A stretch of 55,499 nucleotides of DNA from Sneathiella sp. (GCF_002694385.1 NZ_NZMB01000022.1:1-55499), one strand, 5' to 3'; positions 1 through 8,669 are shown, numbered from the stretch's first letter. Numbers and translations are program-made. Notes: generated from the sequence alone by a model not told the origin.

Positions 1-96
1 AATCGCCGCCGTCAGCGTCGTCTTGCCATGGTCAACGTGACCAATCGTCCCAATGTTTACATGCGGTTTACTGCGATCAAATTTCTCTTTGGCCAT
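1..96 (-). CDS. tuf: Elongation factor Tu, N-terminal fragment cut by the window edge
   Basis: EF-Tu is the GTPase that delivers aminoacyl-tRNA to the ribosome. Only the first 32 codons lie in the window. They begin [16 protein letters not shown] and run into the G1 P-loop GHVDHGKT, which is diagnostic of EF-Tu. The ATG (complement of 94-96) is preceded by a purine-rich GACGGAAA. The gene lies about 100 nt downstream of tRNA-Gly on the same strand. A tRNA-Tyr/tRNA-Gly/tuf transcription unit is common in proteobacteria, so the three probably share the promoter before tRNA-Tyr. The rest of the gene is outside the window. Confidence 0.95.
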   Translation of the reverse strand, partial: MAKEKFDRSKPHVNIGTIGHVDHGKTTLTAAI

Positions 97-199
97 TTTC
101 CGTCGTCCCGAAGCAAAAGTTACTCAGCCCAAAACACCGGATATTCCCTATTCCGGCATCAAAATTTCGTTGACCGTATTTAGAGCGCCGGTCAGCGCT

Positions 200-273
200 T
201 GGAGCGGGTGAAGGGAATCGAACCCTCGTATTCAGCTTGGAAGGCTGCTGCTCTACCATTGAGCTACACCCGC
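200..273 (-). tRNA. tRNA-Gly (anticodon TCC)
   Basis: The reverse complement folds as a cloverleaf. The acceptor arms GCGGGTG and CACCCGC pair, the D-arm contains GCTCAATGGTAGAGC, the anticodon loop reads TTCCAA with TCC as anticodon, and the T-arm contains GGTTCGATTCC. The CCA end is encoded (tgg at 200-202 on the plus strand). It sits between tRNA-Tyr and tuf and is probably cotranscribed with both. Confidence 0.95.
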
Positions 274-326
274 CCTGTTTCGCATCAGTGATGCCAGCTC
301 CACGACATCAATCCATCTCATGCAGG

Positions 327-411
327 TGGTGGAGGGAGTTGGATTTGAACCAACGTAGGCAGTGCCAACGGATTTACAGTCCGTCCCTTTTAACCACTCA
401 GGCATCCCTCC
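327..411 (-). tRNA. tRNA-Tyr (anticodon GTA)
   Basis: This is a class II tRNA with a long variable arm. Acceptor strands GGAGGGA and TCCCTCC pair, the D-arm carries GAGTGGTTAAAAGG, the anticodon loop CTGTAAA has GTA as anticodon, and the T-arm contains GGTTCAAATCC. The discriminator A and CCA are encoded. It is the first gene of the minus-strand tRNA-Tyr/tRNA-Gly/tuf unit. Confidence 0.95.
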
Positions 412-451
412 GCACAAGCATCTCCTCCGGTATACGCCGAAGGTGACCGGC

Positions 452-479
452 ACTATCGAAAATTCACGAATAAAGTCAA
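452..479 (-). promoter_or_regulatory. Sigma-70 type promoter for tRNA-Tyr/tRNA-Gly/tuf
   Basis: On the minus strand a -35 TTGACT (complement of 474-479) is followed after 16 bp by GATAGT (complement of 452-457), about 40 nt before tRNA-Tyr. The nearly perfect -35 and the absence of an open gene here support a stable-RNA promoter. It lies in the divergent gap shared with rlmB. Confidence 0.6.
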
Positions 480-577
480 CCGAAAAAGAAAGTTTTTTTA
501 ACGATAAGGCAATTTTTTTCGGCCCGCCGGAAAATGCTGGCTTGTTGCAACATGTGAAGCGCAATATAAGCAACGCC

Positions 578-1435
578 ATGTCAAGAAGCAAGCCAGCAAA
601 CCCGCGCATGAAGAAAAGCAGAGCCGCCGCCGGCACCGCCGGTCGCCCCGGCGCACGCGCGCCGCACGGCGGCAAGGCGCCGCAGGGGCAGGAAAGCTGG
701 CTTTATGGCGATCATGCCGTGCTCGCCGCCCTTGCCAACCCGCGCCGCAAGCTGCGCCGCCTCGTCGTGACCCGCGCGAAATTCGACGCCTTTGATCCCG
801 ATCTGCAGGGGCATATCCAGTCCCTCATCGCGCCGGAATTTTTCGACAAGGACGCCCTCGCCGCCCTGCTGCCCGAAAATGCCATCCATCAGGGCATCGC
901 CCTGCTGCCCGCCCCGCTGGCCGAGCCTGCGATTGAGGATCTGCCCGGCGCGGAGGAGACGGAACCGGCCGTTGTCGCCGTGCTCGACCAGGTGACGGAC
1001 CCGCAGAATGTCGGCGCGATCCTGCGCTCCGCCGCCGCTTTCAATGTCAAGGCGCTGATCGTGCCGGACCGGCATTCCCCGCCGGTCACCGGCGTGCTGG
1101 CGAAGGCCGCCTCAGGCGCACTCGAGACTGTGCCGGTCATCCGCGTCGGCAACCTGTCCCGCGCCCTTGATCAGCTCGCCGATCGTGGCTACTGGCGAAT
1201 CGGGATGGATGGCAAGGCCGACAAGACGCTGGAGCAGGCCGCGCAGGGTCTTCAGAAGGTTGCGCTCATTCTCGGCTCCGAAGGCAAGGGCCTGCGTCAC
1301 CTGACCGCCGAGAAATGCGATCTGCTGGCGAAGCTGCCCATCGGCCCGCAAATCGAAAGCCTCAATGTCTCGAACGCGGCGGCCATCGCCTTCTATGAGC
1401 TCGATCGGCCGGGCCGCCTCACCGGCAAAAAATGA
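578..1435 (+). CDS. rlmB: 23S rRNA 2'-O-ribose methyltransferase, RlmB/TrmH (SPOUT) family
   Basis: SPOUT-class RNA methyltransferase, 285 aa, expected to 2'-O-methylate a guanosine in 23S rRNA (G2251 in E. coli) using S-adenosylmethionine. A basic, low-complexity N-terminus of about 40 residues is followed by the substrate-binding domain (WLYGDHAVLAAL) and the SPOUT domain. All three family motifs are present: DPQNVGAILRSA (near 143), LILGSEGKGLR (near 230) and LPIGPQIESLNVSNAA (near 255). The ATG at 578 was chosen because longer in-frame extensions run through the tRNA-Tyr gene; the ATG at 608 is the alternative. tRNA-Thr follows on the same strand but has its own promoter. The exact target nucleotide is inferred from the family. 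Confidence 0.9.
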   Translation: MSRSKPANPRMKKSRAAAGTAGRPGARAPHGGKAPQGQESWLYGDHAVLAALANPRRKLRRLVVTRAKFDAFDPDLQGHIQSLIAPEFFDKDALAALLPENAIHQGIALLPAPLAEPAIEDLPGAEETEPAVVAVLDQVTDPQNVGAILRSAAAFNVKALIVPDRHSPPVTGVLAKAASGALETVPVIRVGNLSRALDQLADRGYWRIGMDGKADKTLEQAAQGLQKVALILGSEGKGLRHLTAEKCDLLAKLPIGPQIESLNVSNAAAIAFYELDRPGRLTGKK

Positions 1436-1484
1436 CCCGGATTTCGCGCCATTGGCGGGGGCGGAAATTTTGTGTATTTTTTAC

Positions 1485-1513
1485 TTGTCGAAGGGGGCTA
1501 AGCTGACTATTTT
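1485..1513 (+). promoter_or_regulatory. Promoter of tRNA-Thr
   Basis: TTGTCG (1485-1490) and TATTTT (1508-1513) are separated by exactly 17 bp, with the tRNA-Thr 5' end 15 nt downstream of the -10. The stretch between rlmB and the tRNA holds no gene. Confidence 0.5.
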
Positions 1514-1527
1514 CCAGCCAGCCTTAC

Positions 1528-1603
<76 letters not shown>

Positions 1604-1604
1604 C

Positions 1605-1641
1605 ATAAGCCCTTGAAGACACCCTGTCTTTGAGGGCTTAT
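1605..1641. terminator. Terminator hairpin between tRNA-Thr and the convergent oxidoreductase gene
   Basis: A 16-bp arm at 1605-1620 pairs with 1626-1641 (ATAAGCCCTTGAAGAC against GTCTTTGAGGGCTTAT), with only G-T style exceptions, around a 5-nt loop. It lies 2 nt after the tRNA-Thr CCA and ends about 20 nt from the stop of the minus-strand gene, so it can serve both directions. Confidence 0.75.
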
Positions 1642-1662
1642 CTGTTTGCGAAGCCGTCCGGT

Positions 1663-3090
1663 TCAGTCTTCCCGCCATTCATCACCCAGCAGCTCCGGCT
1701 CGGCATAGGCGTAGAGATCCGCGAGATGCCGGTCGGCATCCTCCGTGAAAAAGGCGCTCGCCAGCGCATTCACCAGCCGCTCCACTCCCACATTGACGCC
1801 CGGAATATCGGCGCTGATGCCGGAATGGCTGAGCATGCTGGCCGCGTTGAACAGATGGATGCGCGCCAGATGCGGCGCCGCGCCCGGCTCCTTTTCCAGA
1901 AACTCGAAACCGGGGCCGAGATAGGGGAAGCGGCCGAGCTCGTCACTCTCCAGCCCGGCGGGCGGCATGAAATGATCGCGCCACAGCCGGATATCGCCTG
2001 CATGTGCGGCCAGCTCCGGCTGCCGCGTCATGTCAATGGCATAGCCGGTACCGAGGATGACAAAATCGCCCGTGAATTTCCTGTCCCCGCTGTCAAGCTG
2101 CACCGCGCCATCTGTCACCGCCGCCTGGCGGACAGAGACGCCCTTGTGGATATGGAAATTGTCATATTCCTTCAGCCGCAGCATGGAGAGACGGGGCGGC
2201 GCGATACGGCTTGCCAGGCTGTAATGAAGAAACCGCCAGCGCCGTGCGTCATCGAGGGCGAGGGTTCCGCGGAAAAAGCCGGGATAGGCTGTATTCTTGA
2301 ACTTGTTGACGCGGGGAATCTCGGTAGCGCGCATCAGCAGATGCACCTCCCCTGCGCCCTGTTCCAGCGCCACCGCGGCACTATCCACCGCCGAGGCTGC
2401 CCCGCCGATCACCAGCACCCGTTTCCCCGCCATTGCAGAGAAATCAATCGCCTCCTCCGTATGGGCGATGAGAGACGGCGGAATATCCTCGAAAACCGCC
2501 GGGATGCGGCATCCGCCAAAGGCGGCGCGCCCGGTCGCCAGCACGAGATGACGGGCGAGCAGAGTGACGGGCCCGTCCGGCCCTTGAAGGTGCAGCCGGA
2601 GGAGGTCTCCTTCCGGCTCAATCCGCTCCAGCCGATGATTATTCTCTGTCGGGATGTCCAGGATATGGCGGTACCAGATCAGATACTCCATCCACATTTC
2701 ACGCGGGATATACTCGAAGCTTTCCCACATCTCGCGGCCATATTTTGCCACGCACCACATGCGGAAGGTGAGGTTCGGCAGGTTGAGATTGGGCCCGGCA
2801 AGCCGTTTCGGCGAGCGCAGGGTGCGCATGCGCGCTGTCGTCACCCACGGCCCTTCTGCCCCGGCGTCCCGCGCATCAAATATGCGAAAATTCTGGATCC
2901 CCTCGCGCCGCAGGCCAAACGCCGCGGCCATGCCGCACATGCCGCCGCCGATGATCACCACATCGGCGACACTGGCGCCATCCGGCCCCGACATCGGCTT
3001 CACCCAGTTATCCGGCGGATAGTTAAGGTAGCGGAAATCCCGCCTGATCTGGCCTTCGAGCTGATCGAGACCGCTTCTTCCCGTTACCAT
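1663..3090 (-). CDS. FAD/NAD(P)-dependent oxidoreductase, flavin monooxygenase-like
   Basis: Protein of 475 aa with two dinucleotide-binding folds. The FAD site is VIIGGGMCGMAAA (near residues 45-57), a second nucleotide site VLVIGGAASAVDSAA lies near 220, and the ATG-type motif LVLATGRAAFGG is near 185. This layout is that of class B flavin monooxygenases and related pyridine-nucleotide oxidoreductases. The substrate cannot be read from sequence. The N-terminus has about 40 residues before the first Rossmann strand. It is transcribed away from the rfb cassette, and the two share a 216-bp gap. It could take part in sugar or secondary metabolism, but the adjacency alone does not show that. Confidence 0.8.
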   Translation of the reverse strand: MVTGRSGLDQLEGQIRRDFRYLNYPPDNWVKPMSGPDGASVADVVIIGGGMCGMAAAFGLRREGIQNFRIFDARDAGAEGPWVTTARMRTLRSPKRLAGPNLNLPNLTFRMWCVAKYGREMWESFEYIPREMWMEYLIWYRHILDIPTENNHRLERIEPEGDLLRLHLQGPDGPVTLLARHLVLATGRAAFGGCRIPAVFEDIPPSLIAHTEEAIDFSAMAGKRVLVIGGAASAVDSAAVALEQGAGEVHLLMRATEIPRVNKFKNTAYPGFFRGTLALDDARRWRFLHYSLASRIAPPRLSMLRLKEYDNFHIHKGVSVRQAAVTDGAVQLDSGDRKFTGDFVILGTGYAIDMTRQPELAAHAGDIRLWRDHFMPPAGLESDELGRFPYLGPGFEFLEKEPGAAPHLARIHLFNAASMLSHSGISADIPGVNVGVERLVNALASAFFTEDADRHLADLYAYAEPELLGDEWRED

Positions 3091-3165
3091 AGCGCTACAT
3101 TTTTATTATTATTGACCAATCCGCAGCATAGGGAAAATGCCGCCGCCCTGACAACGGGAAACTGT

Positions 3166-3181
3166 CCGTTTTAATAAACGG
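3166..3181. promoter_or_regulatory. Short perfect dyad in the gap before rfbF
   Basis: CCGTTT (3166-3171) and AAACGG (3176-3181) form a perfect 6-bp inverted repeat around TAAT. It lies between the oxidoreductase (minus) and rfbF (plus), just upstream of a TATTAT at 3187-3192 that could be a -10 element. It may be an operator or a small leader hairpin; no binding protein is implied by the sequence. Confidence 0.3.
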
Positions 3182-3306
3182 CTGCTTATTATCTTCGGTT
3201 CCGCCAAAGGCGCGCAATCTTGACACCGCCCGCCGATATTGAAATAAGCATATCAATGGAATGTGCCGTCGCGGCACAGGCGGCTCCGGGCAGTAAGGGG
3301 AAATCG

Positions 3307-4080
3307 GTGAAAGCAGTTATTCTGGCCGGCGGGCTCGGCACCCGGATATCGGAAGAATCCCATCTCCGGCCGAAGCCCATGATTGAAATCGGCGAATATC
3401 CGATCCTGTGGCATATCATGAAGATCTATTCCCATTACGGGATCAATGATTTCATCATCTGCCTCGGCTATCGCAGCTATGTCATCAAGGAATATTTCGC
3501 CAACTATTTCCTGCACCGCTCCGACGTCACCTTCGATCTGGAAAATAACGAGATCACCTATCATACCGCCAAGGCGGAGCCGTGGCGCGTCACCCTCGTC
3601 GATACGGGGGAGGCGACCATGACCGGCGGGCGCCTGAAGCGCGTTGCCGGATATCTCGATCCTGATGAGACCTTCTGCATGACCTATGGCGATGGCGTGG
3701 CCGATGTGGATATCGCCGCCCTTATTGCCTTTCACAAGGAACAGGGGCGCGAGGCGACCCTGACCGCCGTCGCCCCGCCCGGCCGCTTCGGCGCCGCCAT
3801 CATCGAGAATAACAAGGTCCGGCAGTTTACCGAAAAACCGGCGGGCGATAATGGCCTGATCAACGGCGGCTTCTTCGTGCTGGAGCCGTCGGTGCTCACA
3901 CGTATTTCCGGCGATGACATGCCGTGGGAGAATGACCCGCTGACCGGCCTTGCCGCCGATGGGCAGCTTGCCGCCTATCACCACCGCGGCTTCTGGCAGC
4001 CGATGGATACCTTGCGCGAGAAGAACCTTCTCGACCAGCTCTGGAAGAGTGGCAAGGCGCCGTGGCGGGTCTGGCGTTGA
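3307..4080 (+). CDS. rfbF: Glucose-1-phosphate cytidylyltransferase
   Basis: Makes CDP-glucose from CTP and glucose-1-phosphate, the entry step to CDP-linked deoxysugars. The 257-aa length is typical of RfbF. The nucleotidyltransferase signature GGLGTR is at 8-13 with the conserved Lys at 23 (RPKPM), followed by the metal-binding region [10 protein letters not shown] (near 128) and EKP (near 173). The GTG at 3307 was chosen because AAGGGG lies 6 nt upstream and the protein then begins exactly at the conserved KAVILAGG strand. An upstream in-frame ATG at 3256 would add 17 unconserved residues. It heads a five-gene cassette and is followed after 16 nt by rfbG. Confidence 0.92.
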   Translation: MKAVILAGGLGTRISEESHLRPKPMIEIGEYPILWHIMKIYSHYGINDFIICLGYRSYVIKEYFANYFLHRSDVTFDLENNEITYHTAKAEPWRVTLVDTGEATMTGGRLKRVAGYLDPDETFCMTYGDGVADVDIAALIAFHKEQGREATLTAVAPPGRFGAAIIENNKVRQFTEKPAGDNGLINGGFFVLEPSVLTRISGDDMPWENDPLTGLAADGQLAAYHHRGFWQPMDTLREKNLLDQLWKSGKAPWRVWR

Positions 4081-4096
4081 CGGCGGGGATCATGTC

Positions 4097-5170
4097 ATGA
4101 CCGCCGCCGCCGTCAATCCCGATTTCTGGAACGGCCGCCGGGTTCTGCTGACCGGCCATACGGGCTTCAAGGGGGCGTGGGCCGCGCTCTGGCTCGCCAA
4201 GATGGGCGCAGATGTCACCGGCATTTCCCTCGCCCCGGACGGGGAGTTTTCCCTGTTTGGCATACTACAGCCCCGCCTTTCCCTTACCTCCCATCTTCTC
4301 GACATCCGCGATAAAGGCGCCCTTGCCAATGCCGTGACGGAGGCAAATCCGGAGATTGTCCTGCATATGGCGGCGCAGGCGCTTGTCCGCCGTTCCTACC
4401 GGGAGCCGGAGGAAACCTTCGCCGTCAATGTCACCGGCAGCATAAATCTGATGGAGGCATTACGCGATCTGGAAGGGCTCAAAGCGGCGCTGATGATCAC
4501 CAGTGATAAAGTCTATCGCAATGACGACAGCGGCCGCGCCTTTGTGGAAAGCGACCCACTCGGTGGGGATGATCCCTATTCCGCCTCCAAGGCGGCGTGC
4601 GAGATTGCCGTCGCCTCCTACGCCAAAAGCTTCTTTTATGACAACAATGTGCCCGTCGCCACTGCGCGCGCCGGCAATGTCATCGGCGGCGGTGATTTTT
4701 CGGAAGACCGGCTGATCCCCGATATCTGGCGCGCCGCCCGTGACGGGGAAAGCGTCACTTTGCGATATCCCGGCGCCACCCGCCCCTGGCAGCATGTGCT
4801 GGAATCCGTCTCCGGCTATCTCCTCTATCTTCAGGCCCTGGCCATGGATAAAGGCGCAGGGGTGCCGAAGGCGCTCAACTTCGGGCCGGAGAAAATCGAA
4901 AATCTCACCGTCGGGGAAATTGCCCGCGATGTGCAGGCGGCCTTTGGCATCCCTGATGACTGGTCACTGGAAAAGGCCGCGCAGCCGCCGGAGAAAACCC
5001 ATCTCGCCCTCGACGCCTCCCTCGCTCGCAAGACCATCGGCTGGCGGGCCAACTGGACGGCCGAAACCGCCCTTGCCCGAACCGTGGACTGGTACAAGGC
5101 ATTTAACGAAGGCGCAGATATGTATGACTTTACCCTGTCCCAGATTACCGCCTATGAGGCCCGTTCATGA
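4097..5170 (+). CDS. rfbG: CDP-glucose 4,6-dehydratase
   Basis: NAD-dependent extended short-chain dehydrogenase that converts CDP-glucose to CDP-4-keto-6-deoxyglucose. At 357 aa it has the normal family length. The nucleotide-binding motif TGHTGFKG lies at 19-26, the SDKVY segment at 136-140 and the catalytic YSASK at 161-165. The TGHTGFKGxW form is typical of CDP-glucose rather than dTDP-glucose dehydratases, which agrees with the RfbF partner. The last codons overlap the next start by 4 nt (ATGA), implying translational coupling. No rfbH (C-3 dehydrase) gene is present, so the 3-hydroxyl should be kept. Confidence 0.92.
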   Translation: MTAAAVNPDFWNGRRVLLTGHTGFKGAWAALWLAKMGADVTGISLAPDGEFSLFGILQPRLSLTSHLLDIRDKGALANAVTEANPEIVLHMAAQALVRRSYREPEETFAVNVTGSINLMEALRDLEGLKAALMITSDKVYRNDDSGRAFVESDPLGGDDPYSASKAACEIAVASYAKSFFYDNNVPVATARAGNVIGGGDFSEDRLIPDIWRAARDGESVTLRYPGATRPWQHVLESVSGYLLYLQALAMDKGAGVPKALNFGPEKIENLTVGEIARDVQAAFGIPDDWSLEKAAQPPEKTHLALDASLARKTIGWRANWTAETALARTVDWYKAFNEGADMYDFTLSQITAYEARS

Positions 5171-6405
5171 CCCGCCCCTTGAGTTGCCGTTTCTGTCATC
5201 GGGAACTGACCCATACATTTGTCGATCTCGGCAGAACGCCGCTCGCCAATAGCTATCTGCGCGAAGAGCGGGATATCGCGCGGGAGAAATCCTATCCGCT
5301 GCATGCCCGCGTCTGCGACGGCTGCTTTCTGGTACAGGTGGAGGATGTGGTCCCGGCCACCGAAATCTTCTCCGATTACGCCTATTTTTCCTCCTACTCC
5401 AGCAGTTGGGTGGAACATGCGCGCCGCTATGCGGAGAAGATGATCACCGCCCTTGATCTCGGCCCCGCCTCGCTGGTGGCAGAGATTGCCAGCAATGACG
5501 GCTATCTGCTGCGCCATTTCGTTGAAAAAGGCATCCCCGTGCTCGGGATTGAACCGGCCGCCAATGTCGCCAAAGTGGCGGAGGACGCGGGCGTCAGGAC
5601 CGATGTCGCCTTCTTCGGGGTGGAGACGGCTAAACGCCTCACCGCCAGCGGGCCCCGCGCCGATCTGATGGCTGCCAACAATGTCATGGCGCATGTGCCG
5701 GATATCAATGATTTTATCGGCGGGGTGCCGATCCTGCTGAATGAGGAGGGCGTCTTCACCATCGAATTTCCGCATCTTCTCAACCTGATTGAGAAGGTGC
5801 AGTTCGACACCATCTATCATGAGCATTATTCCTATCTCTCCCTGCTGACGGTGGAGAAAATTCTCGCCGCCCACGGCCTGCGCGTCTTTGATGTGGAGGA
5901 ACTTGCAACCCATGGCGGCTCGCTGCGCATCCATGCCTGCCATCAGGCTTCCAAAAAACATTTAGAGACGGATCGGCTAACGGCGCTGCGGGTGAAGGAG
6001 GCCGCCGCCGGAATGGGAACCCTCGCGGCCTATGAGGGCTTCACGCCGAAGGTGGAACATGTGCGGGACCAACTGCTCGCCTTTCTGCAACAGGCGAAGG
6101 CGGCGGGCAAGAAAGTCGCTGCTTACGGCGCGGCGGCGAAAGGGAATACATTGCTGAATTTCTGCCATATCGGGCCCGAGCTGATCGAATATGTCGTTGA
6201 CCGCAATCCGGAAAAGCAGGGAACCTTCCTGCCCGGCAGCCATATCCCCGTGTTCGATCCCGCGAAAATCCGCGCCGAAAAGCCCGATTACGTGCTGATC
6301 CTGCCGTGGAACCTGGCCGATGAAATCTCCCGCGATATGGCGGATATCCGCGCCTGGGGCGGGCAATTCGCCATTCCCATCCCCACGCTCACGATCCTGC
6401 CATGA
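5167..6405 (+). CDS. SAM-dependent C-methyltransferase of a nucleotide sugar
   Basis: Protein of 412 aa with the three-part build of sugar C-methyltransferases such as TylC3 and TcaB9. The N-terminal zinc-binding domain has Cys7, Cys10, Cys50 and Cys53. The SAM-binding core contains AEIASNDGYLL (near 103-113). The active-site segment YHEHYSYLS (near 218-226) matches the Glu-His pair used as base in this family. The C-terminal Rossmann-like domain contains AAYGAAAKGNTL (near 320). The enzyme is expected to methylate a carbon next to the 4-keto group, C-3 in characterised relatives. It overlaps both neighbours by 4 nt, placing it between the dehydratase and the epimerase in one pathway. Regiochemistry is inferred. 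Confidence 0.85.
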   Translation: MTRPLSCRFCHRELTHTFVDLGRTPLANSYLREERDIAREKSYPLHARVCDGCFLVQVEDVVPATEIFSDYAYFSSYSSSWVEHARRYAEKMITALDLGPASLVAEIASNDGYLLRHFVEKGIPVLGIEPAANVAKVAEDAGVRTDVAFFGVETAKRLTASGPRADLMAANNVMAHVPDINDFIGGVPILLNEEGVFTIEFPHLLNLIEKVQFDTIYHEHYSYLSLLTVEKILAAHGLRVFDVEELATHGGSLRIHACHQASKKHLETDRLTALRVKEAAAGMGTLAAYEGFTPKVEHVRDQLLAFLQQAKAAGKKVAAYGAAAKGNTLLNFCHIGPELIEYVVDRNPEKQGTFLPGSHIPVFDPAKIRAEKPDYVLILPWNLADEISRDMADIRAWGGQFAIPIPTLTILP

Positions 6406-6941
6406 TCTTTATCGAAACGAAAATCACTGGCGCCTATCTGATCGAACCTGAACGGCTTGAGGATAACCGCGGGCATTTCACCCGCAGCTTTTGCAGCCGC
6501 GAATTCGCCGCCGCCGGGATCAGCTTCCTGCCCGTGCAGAGTAATCTCTCCCACAATAAAGCGGCATATACATTACGTGGAATGCACTTTCATGCGGCGC
6601 CTTATGCGGAGACGAAGCTGGTGCGCTGCACGGCCGGTCGCCTGTTTGATGTGATCGTCGATATCCGCGACGGCTCGCCCAGCTACGGCCGCTGGGTCGG
6701 CGCGGAACTCAGCCGCGACAACGGCTCCGCCCTGTTCATTCCGGCGGGCTGCGCCCATGGCTTCCTGACGCTGGAGCCGGACACCGACGTCTTCTACCAG
6801 ATGAGCCCGCATTTCACGCCGGGCTATGAGCGCGGCTTTCGCTGGGATGATCCGGACATCGGCATCGACTGGCCTGGTACGCCCGCCGTGATATCGGACC
6901 GCGACGCCGCCCTGCCCCTCCTGCGGGAGGTGTCTCCATGA
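6402..6941 (+). CDS. dTDP-4-dehydrorhamnose 3,5-epimerase family protein
   Basis: Cupin-fold epimerase of the RmlC/RfbC family, 179 aa. The conserved LRGMHFH motif contains the catalytic His62, and EDNRGHF at 20-26 matches the family's N-terminal signature. The characteristic FIPAGCAHGFL turn lies near 111-121. In this cassette the substrate should be a CDP-4-keto-6-deoxy sugar after or before C-methylation, and the reaction is probably epimerisation at C-5 and/or C-3. It overlaps both the methyltransferase and the reductase by 4 nt. A similar fold is used by 3,4-ketoisomerases, so the exact reaction is not certain. Confidence 0.8.
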   Translation: MIFIETKITGAYLIEPERLEDNRGHFTRSFCSREFAAAGISFLPVQSNLSHNKAAYTLRGMHFHAAPYAETKLVRCTAGRLFDVIVDIRDGSPSYGRWVGAELSRDNGSALFIPAGCAHGFLTLEPDTDVFYQMSPHFTPGYERGFRWDDPDIGIDWPGTPAVISDRDAALPLLREVSP

Positions 6942-7822
6942 GGCGCTGTCTTGTCACCGGCGCGACCGGTTTTATCGGCCCGCATGTGGTGCGCCGCATG
7001 CTGGATTGCGGCTGGGAGGTGATTTCTCTCTCCCGCCATGAAGAGCTTCCGCTCGCCGGGGCGCATCGGCATATCGCCGTTGATCTTCATGACATCCCCT
7101 CAATGGAAATGGTGATCAAGGAGGCGGCGGCGAGCCACCTCATCCATCTCGCGTGGGAGGCGACGCCCGGCAAATTCTGGCACTCGACCGAGAATTTCCA
7201 CTGGGTTTCAACCAGCGCCTATCTGCTGGATGCTTTTGTGAAAACCGGCGGAAAACGGGCAGTGCTGGCCGGGTCCTGCGCCGAATATCAATGGCAGCCG
7301 GACGCGCTGGTTGAGGATCGTTCAACGGCGGAGGGGGACAGCCTTTACGCCGCCTCGAAGCTCGCCTTCCGGCGGCTTGCCCACACCATCGGCCAGGAGA
7401 TTGACCTTGTCTGGGCGCGGCTGTTCTTCCCCTATGGCCCCGACGAGGACGCCAGCAAGCTCACCTCCTACATCTTCCGGGAACTCTGCGCCGATCGCCT
7501 GCCCACCTTCCAGACGCCCGGCAACGGCATTGATCTGATCCATGTGACGGATGTGGCCCGCGCGCTGGAACGGCTGGCCGTCTCCGACCTTACCGGCACC
7601 GTCAACATCAGCAGCGGCCGGGCCGTGCTGCCCCCTGAAATTGCACTGGAAGCCGCGAAACTCCTCGGCAAGGAGGCGCTGGTCCCGCCGCTCACCGAAT
7701 TGGTGGAAGAGACATCGCTGAGCACCGCCCTTTATGGCGATAACCGCCGGTTAATGTCCGTCTGGGAGGGCGCGCCGATGCTCTCCCTTGTGGATGGGCT
7801 TAAAAGCTATCTGAAAGTCTGA
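6938..7822 (+). CDS. NAD(P)-dependent epimerase/dehydratase, probable CDP-4-keto-sugar reductase
   Basis: Extended SDR protein, 294 aa, with the nucleotide-binding motif TGATGFIG at 7-14 and the catalytic YAASK at 137-141. As the last gene of the cassette it is the best candidate for the 4-ketoreductase that finishes the deoxysugar. The alternative is an epimerase acting before it. The start overlaps the previous stop by 4 nt. The gene ends 9 nt before the end of the convergent sulfotransferase gene, with no clear terminator between them. Confidence 0.8.
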   Translation: MRRCLVTGATGFIGPHVVRRMLDCGWEVISLSRHEELPLAGAHRHIAVDLHDIPSMEMVIKEAAASHLIHLAWEATPGKFWHSTENFHWVSTSAYLLDAFVKTGGKRAVLAGSCAEYQWQPDALVEDRSTAEGDSLYAASKLAFRRLAHTIGQEIDLVWARLFFPYGPDEDASKLTSYIFRELCADRLPTFQTPGNGIDLIHVTDVARALERLAVSDLTGTVNISSGRAVLPPEIALEAAKLLGKEALVPPLTELVEETSLSTALYGDNRRLMSVWEGAPMLSLVDGLKSYLKV

Positions 7823-7831
7823 CCCAACCGC

Positions 7832-8635
7832 CTAGTCCGAAGCCGCAAGGCTTTCCCGTGTCTTGATAAACAGCGGATCACCGGCAAATTCAGGATAAAA
7901 ATCGAGCATTCGGGAAAGCGCCTCTTTCCCCCGGCGGGAAAGGTTCCGCCCGCGCCCGACCTTGCCCACATTGAAGCGGGTTTTCGTGCTTTCCATGGCC
8001 CGTTCCAGCGCGGCGTTGATCTCCGCATCCTCCGCCGGGCAGTTCGCGCGCTGCAGCACATCGCGCATCACGCTGGCCGTATCCGCCGTCAGGTCATCGA
8101 AATCATACAGCTCCCCGATGCCCGCGGTGCGCCATCCCGCATAAAAATTGAGATACCACGGCAGGGCGAGGCGAACAATCGCCTCCTCAAACTCGTCATC
8201 GGGCATGTTTTTCTGCAAATCGCTGAAGAAAGCGTAAGGCACCGGTTCCGGATCGGCGCGCAGGTGATCGCGCAGGCTGATGGCGCAATCCGCCAGGTTG
8301 CGGATCAGGACGGCAAAGGTGACGCCATATTTGCGCCCGTAAAATTCCGTCGCCCGGCTATGGCGCAGATGGCATTGCGCGACATATTTCCGCCGGTTGT
8401 AATGGGATAGCTGAATGGGGCAGAGTTCCTGCTCGCGCTGTTCCCATGCGGGGACGAGGGTTGCCTGCTCCATCCCCGGCAGCTCGGCAAGCGCCGTCGC
8501 CAGAAAGGTCGAGGCCGTCTTCGGCATGCAGGCGATCACGATATGCGGACGTTTCGGCGGCAGCAGGCGGCCCGTCACCCCGTCCACCGCCAGATAGGCC
8601 CCGTTAAGCAGCCGGTTAGCCCTTTTCTCTTTCAT
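7832..8635 (-). CDS. Sulfotransferase family protein
   Basis: Protein of 267 aa with the 5'-phosphosulfate-binding loop PKTASTF at 38-44 directly after the first beta strand (IVIACM), and a later strand/helix LIRNLADCAISL that fits the 3'-phosphate-binding region. This is the build of PAPS-dependent carbohydrate and lipid sulfotransferases. No signal peptide is seen, so it should act in the cytoplasm on an activated or lipid-linked acceptor. It is the third gene of a minus-strand run with a CmcI-like methyltransferase and a glycosyltransferase, suggesting sulfation of a surface glycan. GAGGATG upstream of the ATG gives a usable ribosome binding site. The acceptor is unknown. Confidence 0.75.
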   Translation of the reverse strand: MKEKRANRLLNGAYLAVDGVTGRLLPPKRPHIVIACMPKTASTFLATALAELPGMEQATLVPAWEQREQELCPIQLSHYNRRKYVAQCHLRHSRATEFYGRKYGVTFAVLIRNLADCAISLRDHLRADPEPVPYAFFSDLQKNMPDDEFEEAIVRLALPWYLNFYAGWRTAGIGELYDFDDLTADTASVMRDVLQRANCPAEDAEINAALERAMESTKTRFNVGKVGRGRNLSRRGKEALSRMLDFYPEFAGDPLFIKTRESLAASD

Positions 8636-8669
8636 AACCGCATCCTCATAACGTCTGAAATTCCATGCC

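Noticed and set aside
1630-3174. Long plus-strand open frame opposite the flavin oxidoreductase
   Set aside because: It is the antisense of a gene with clear FAD motifs; the product is low-complexity and matches no family. High GC content creates such frames.
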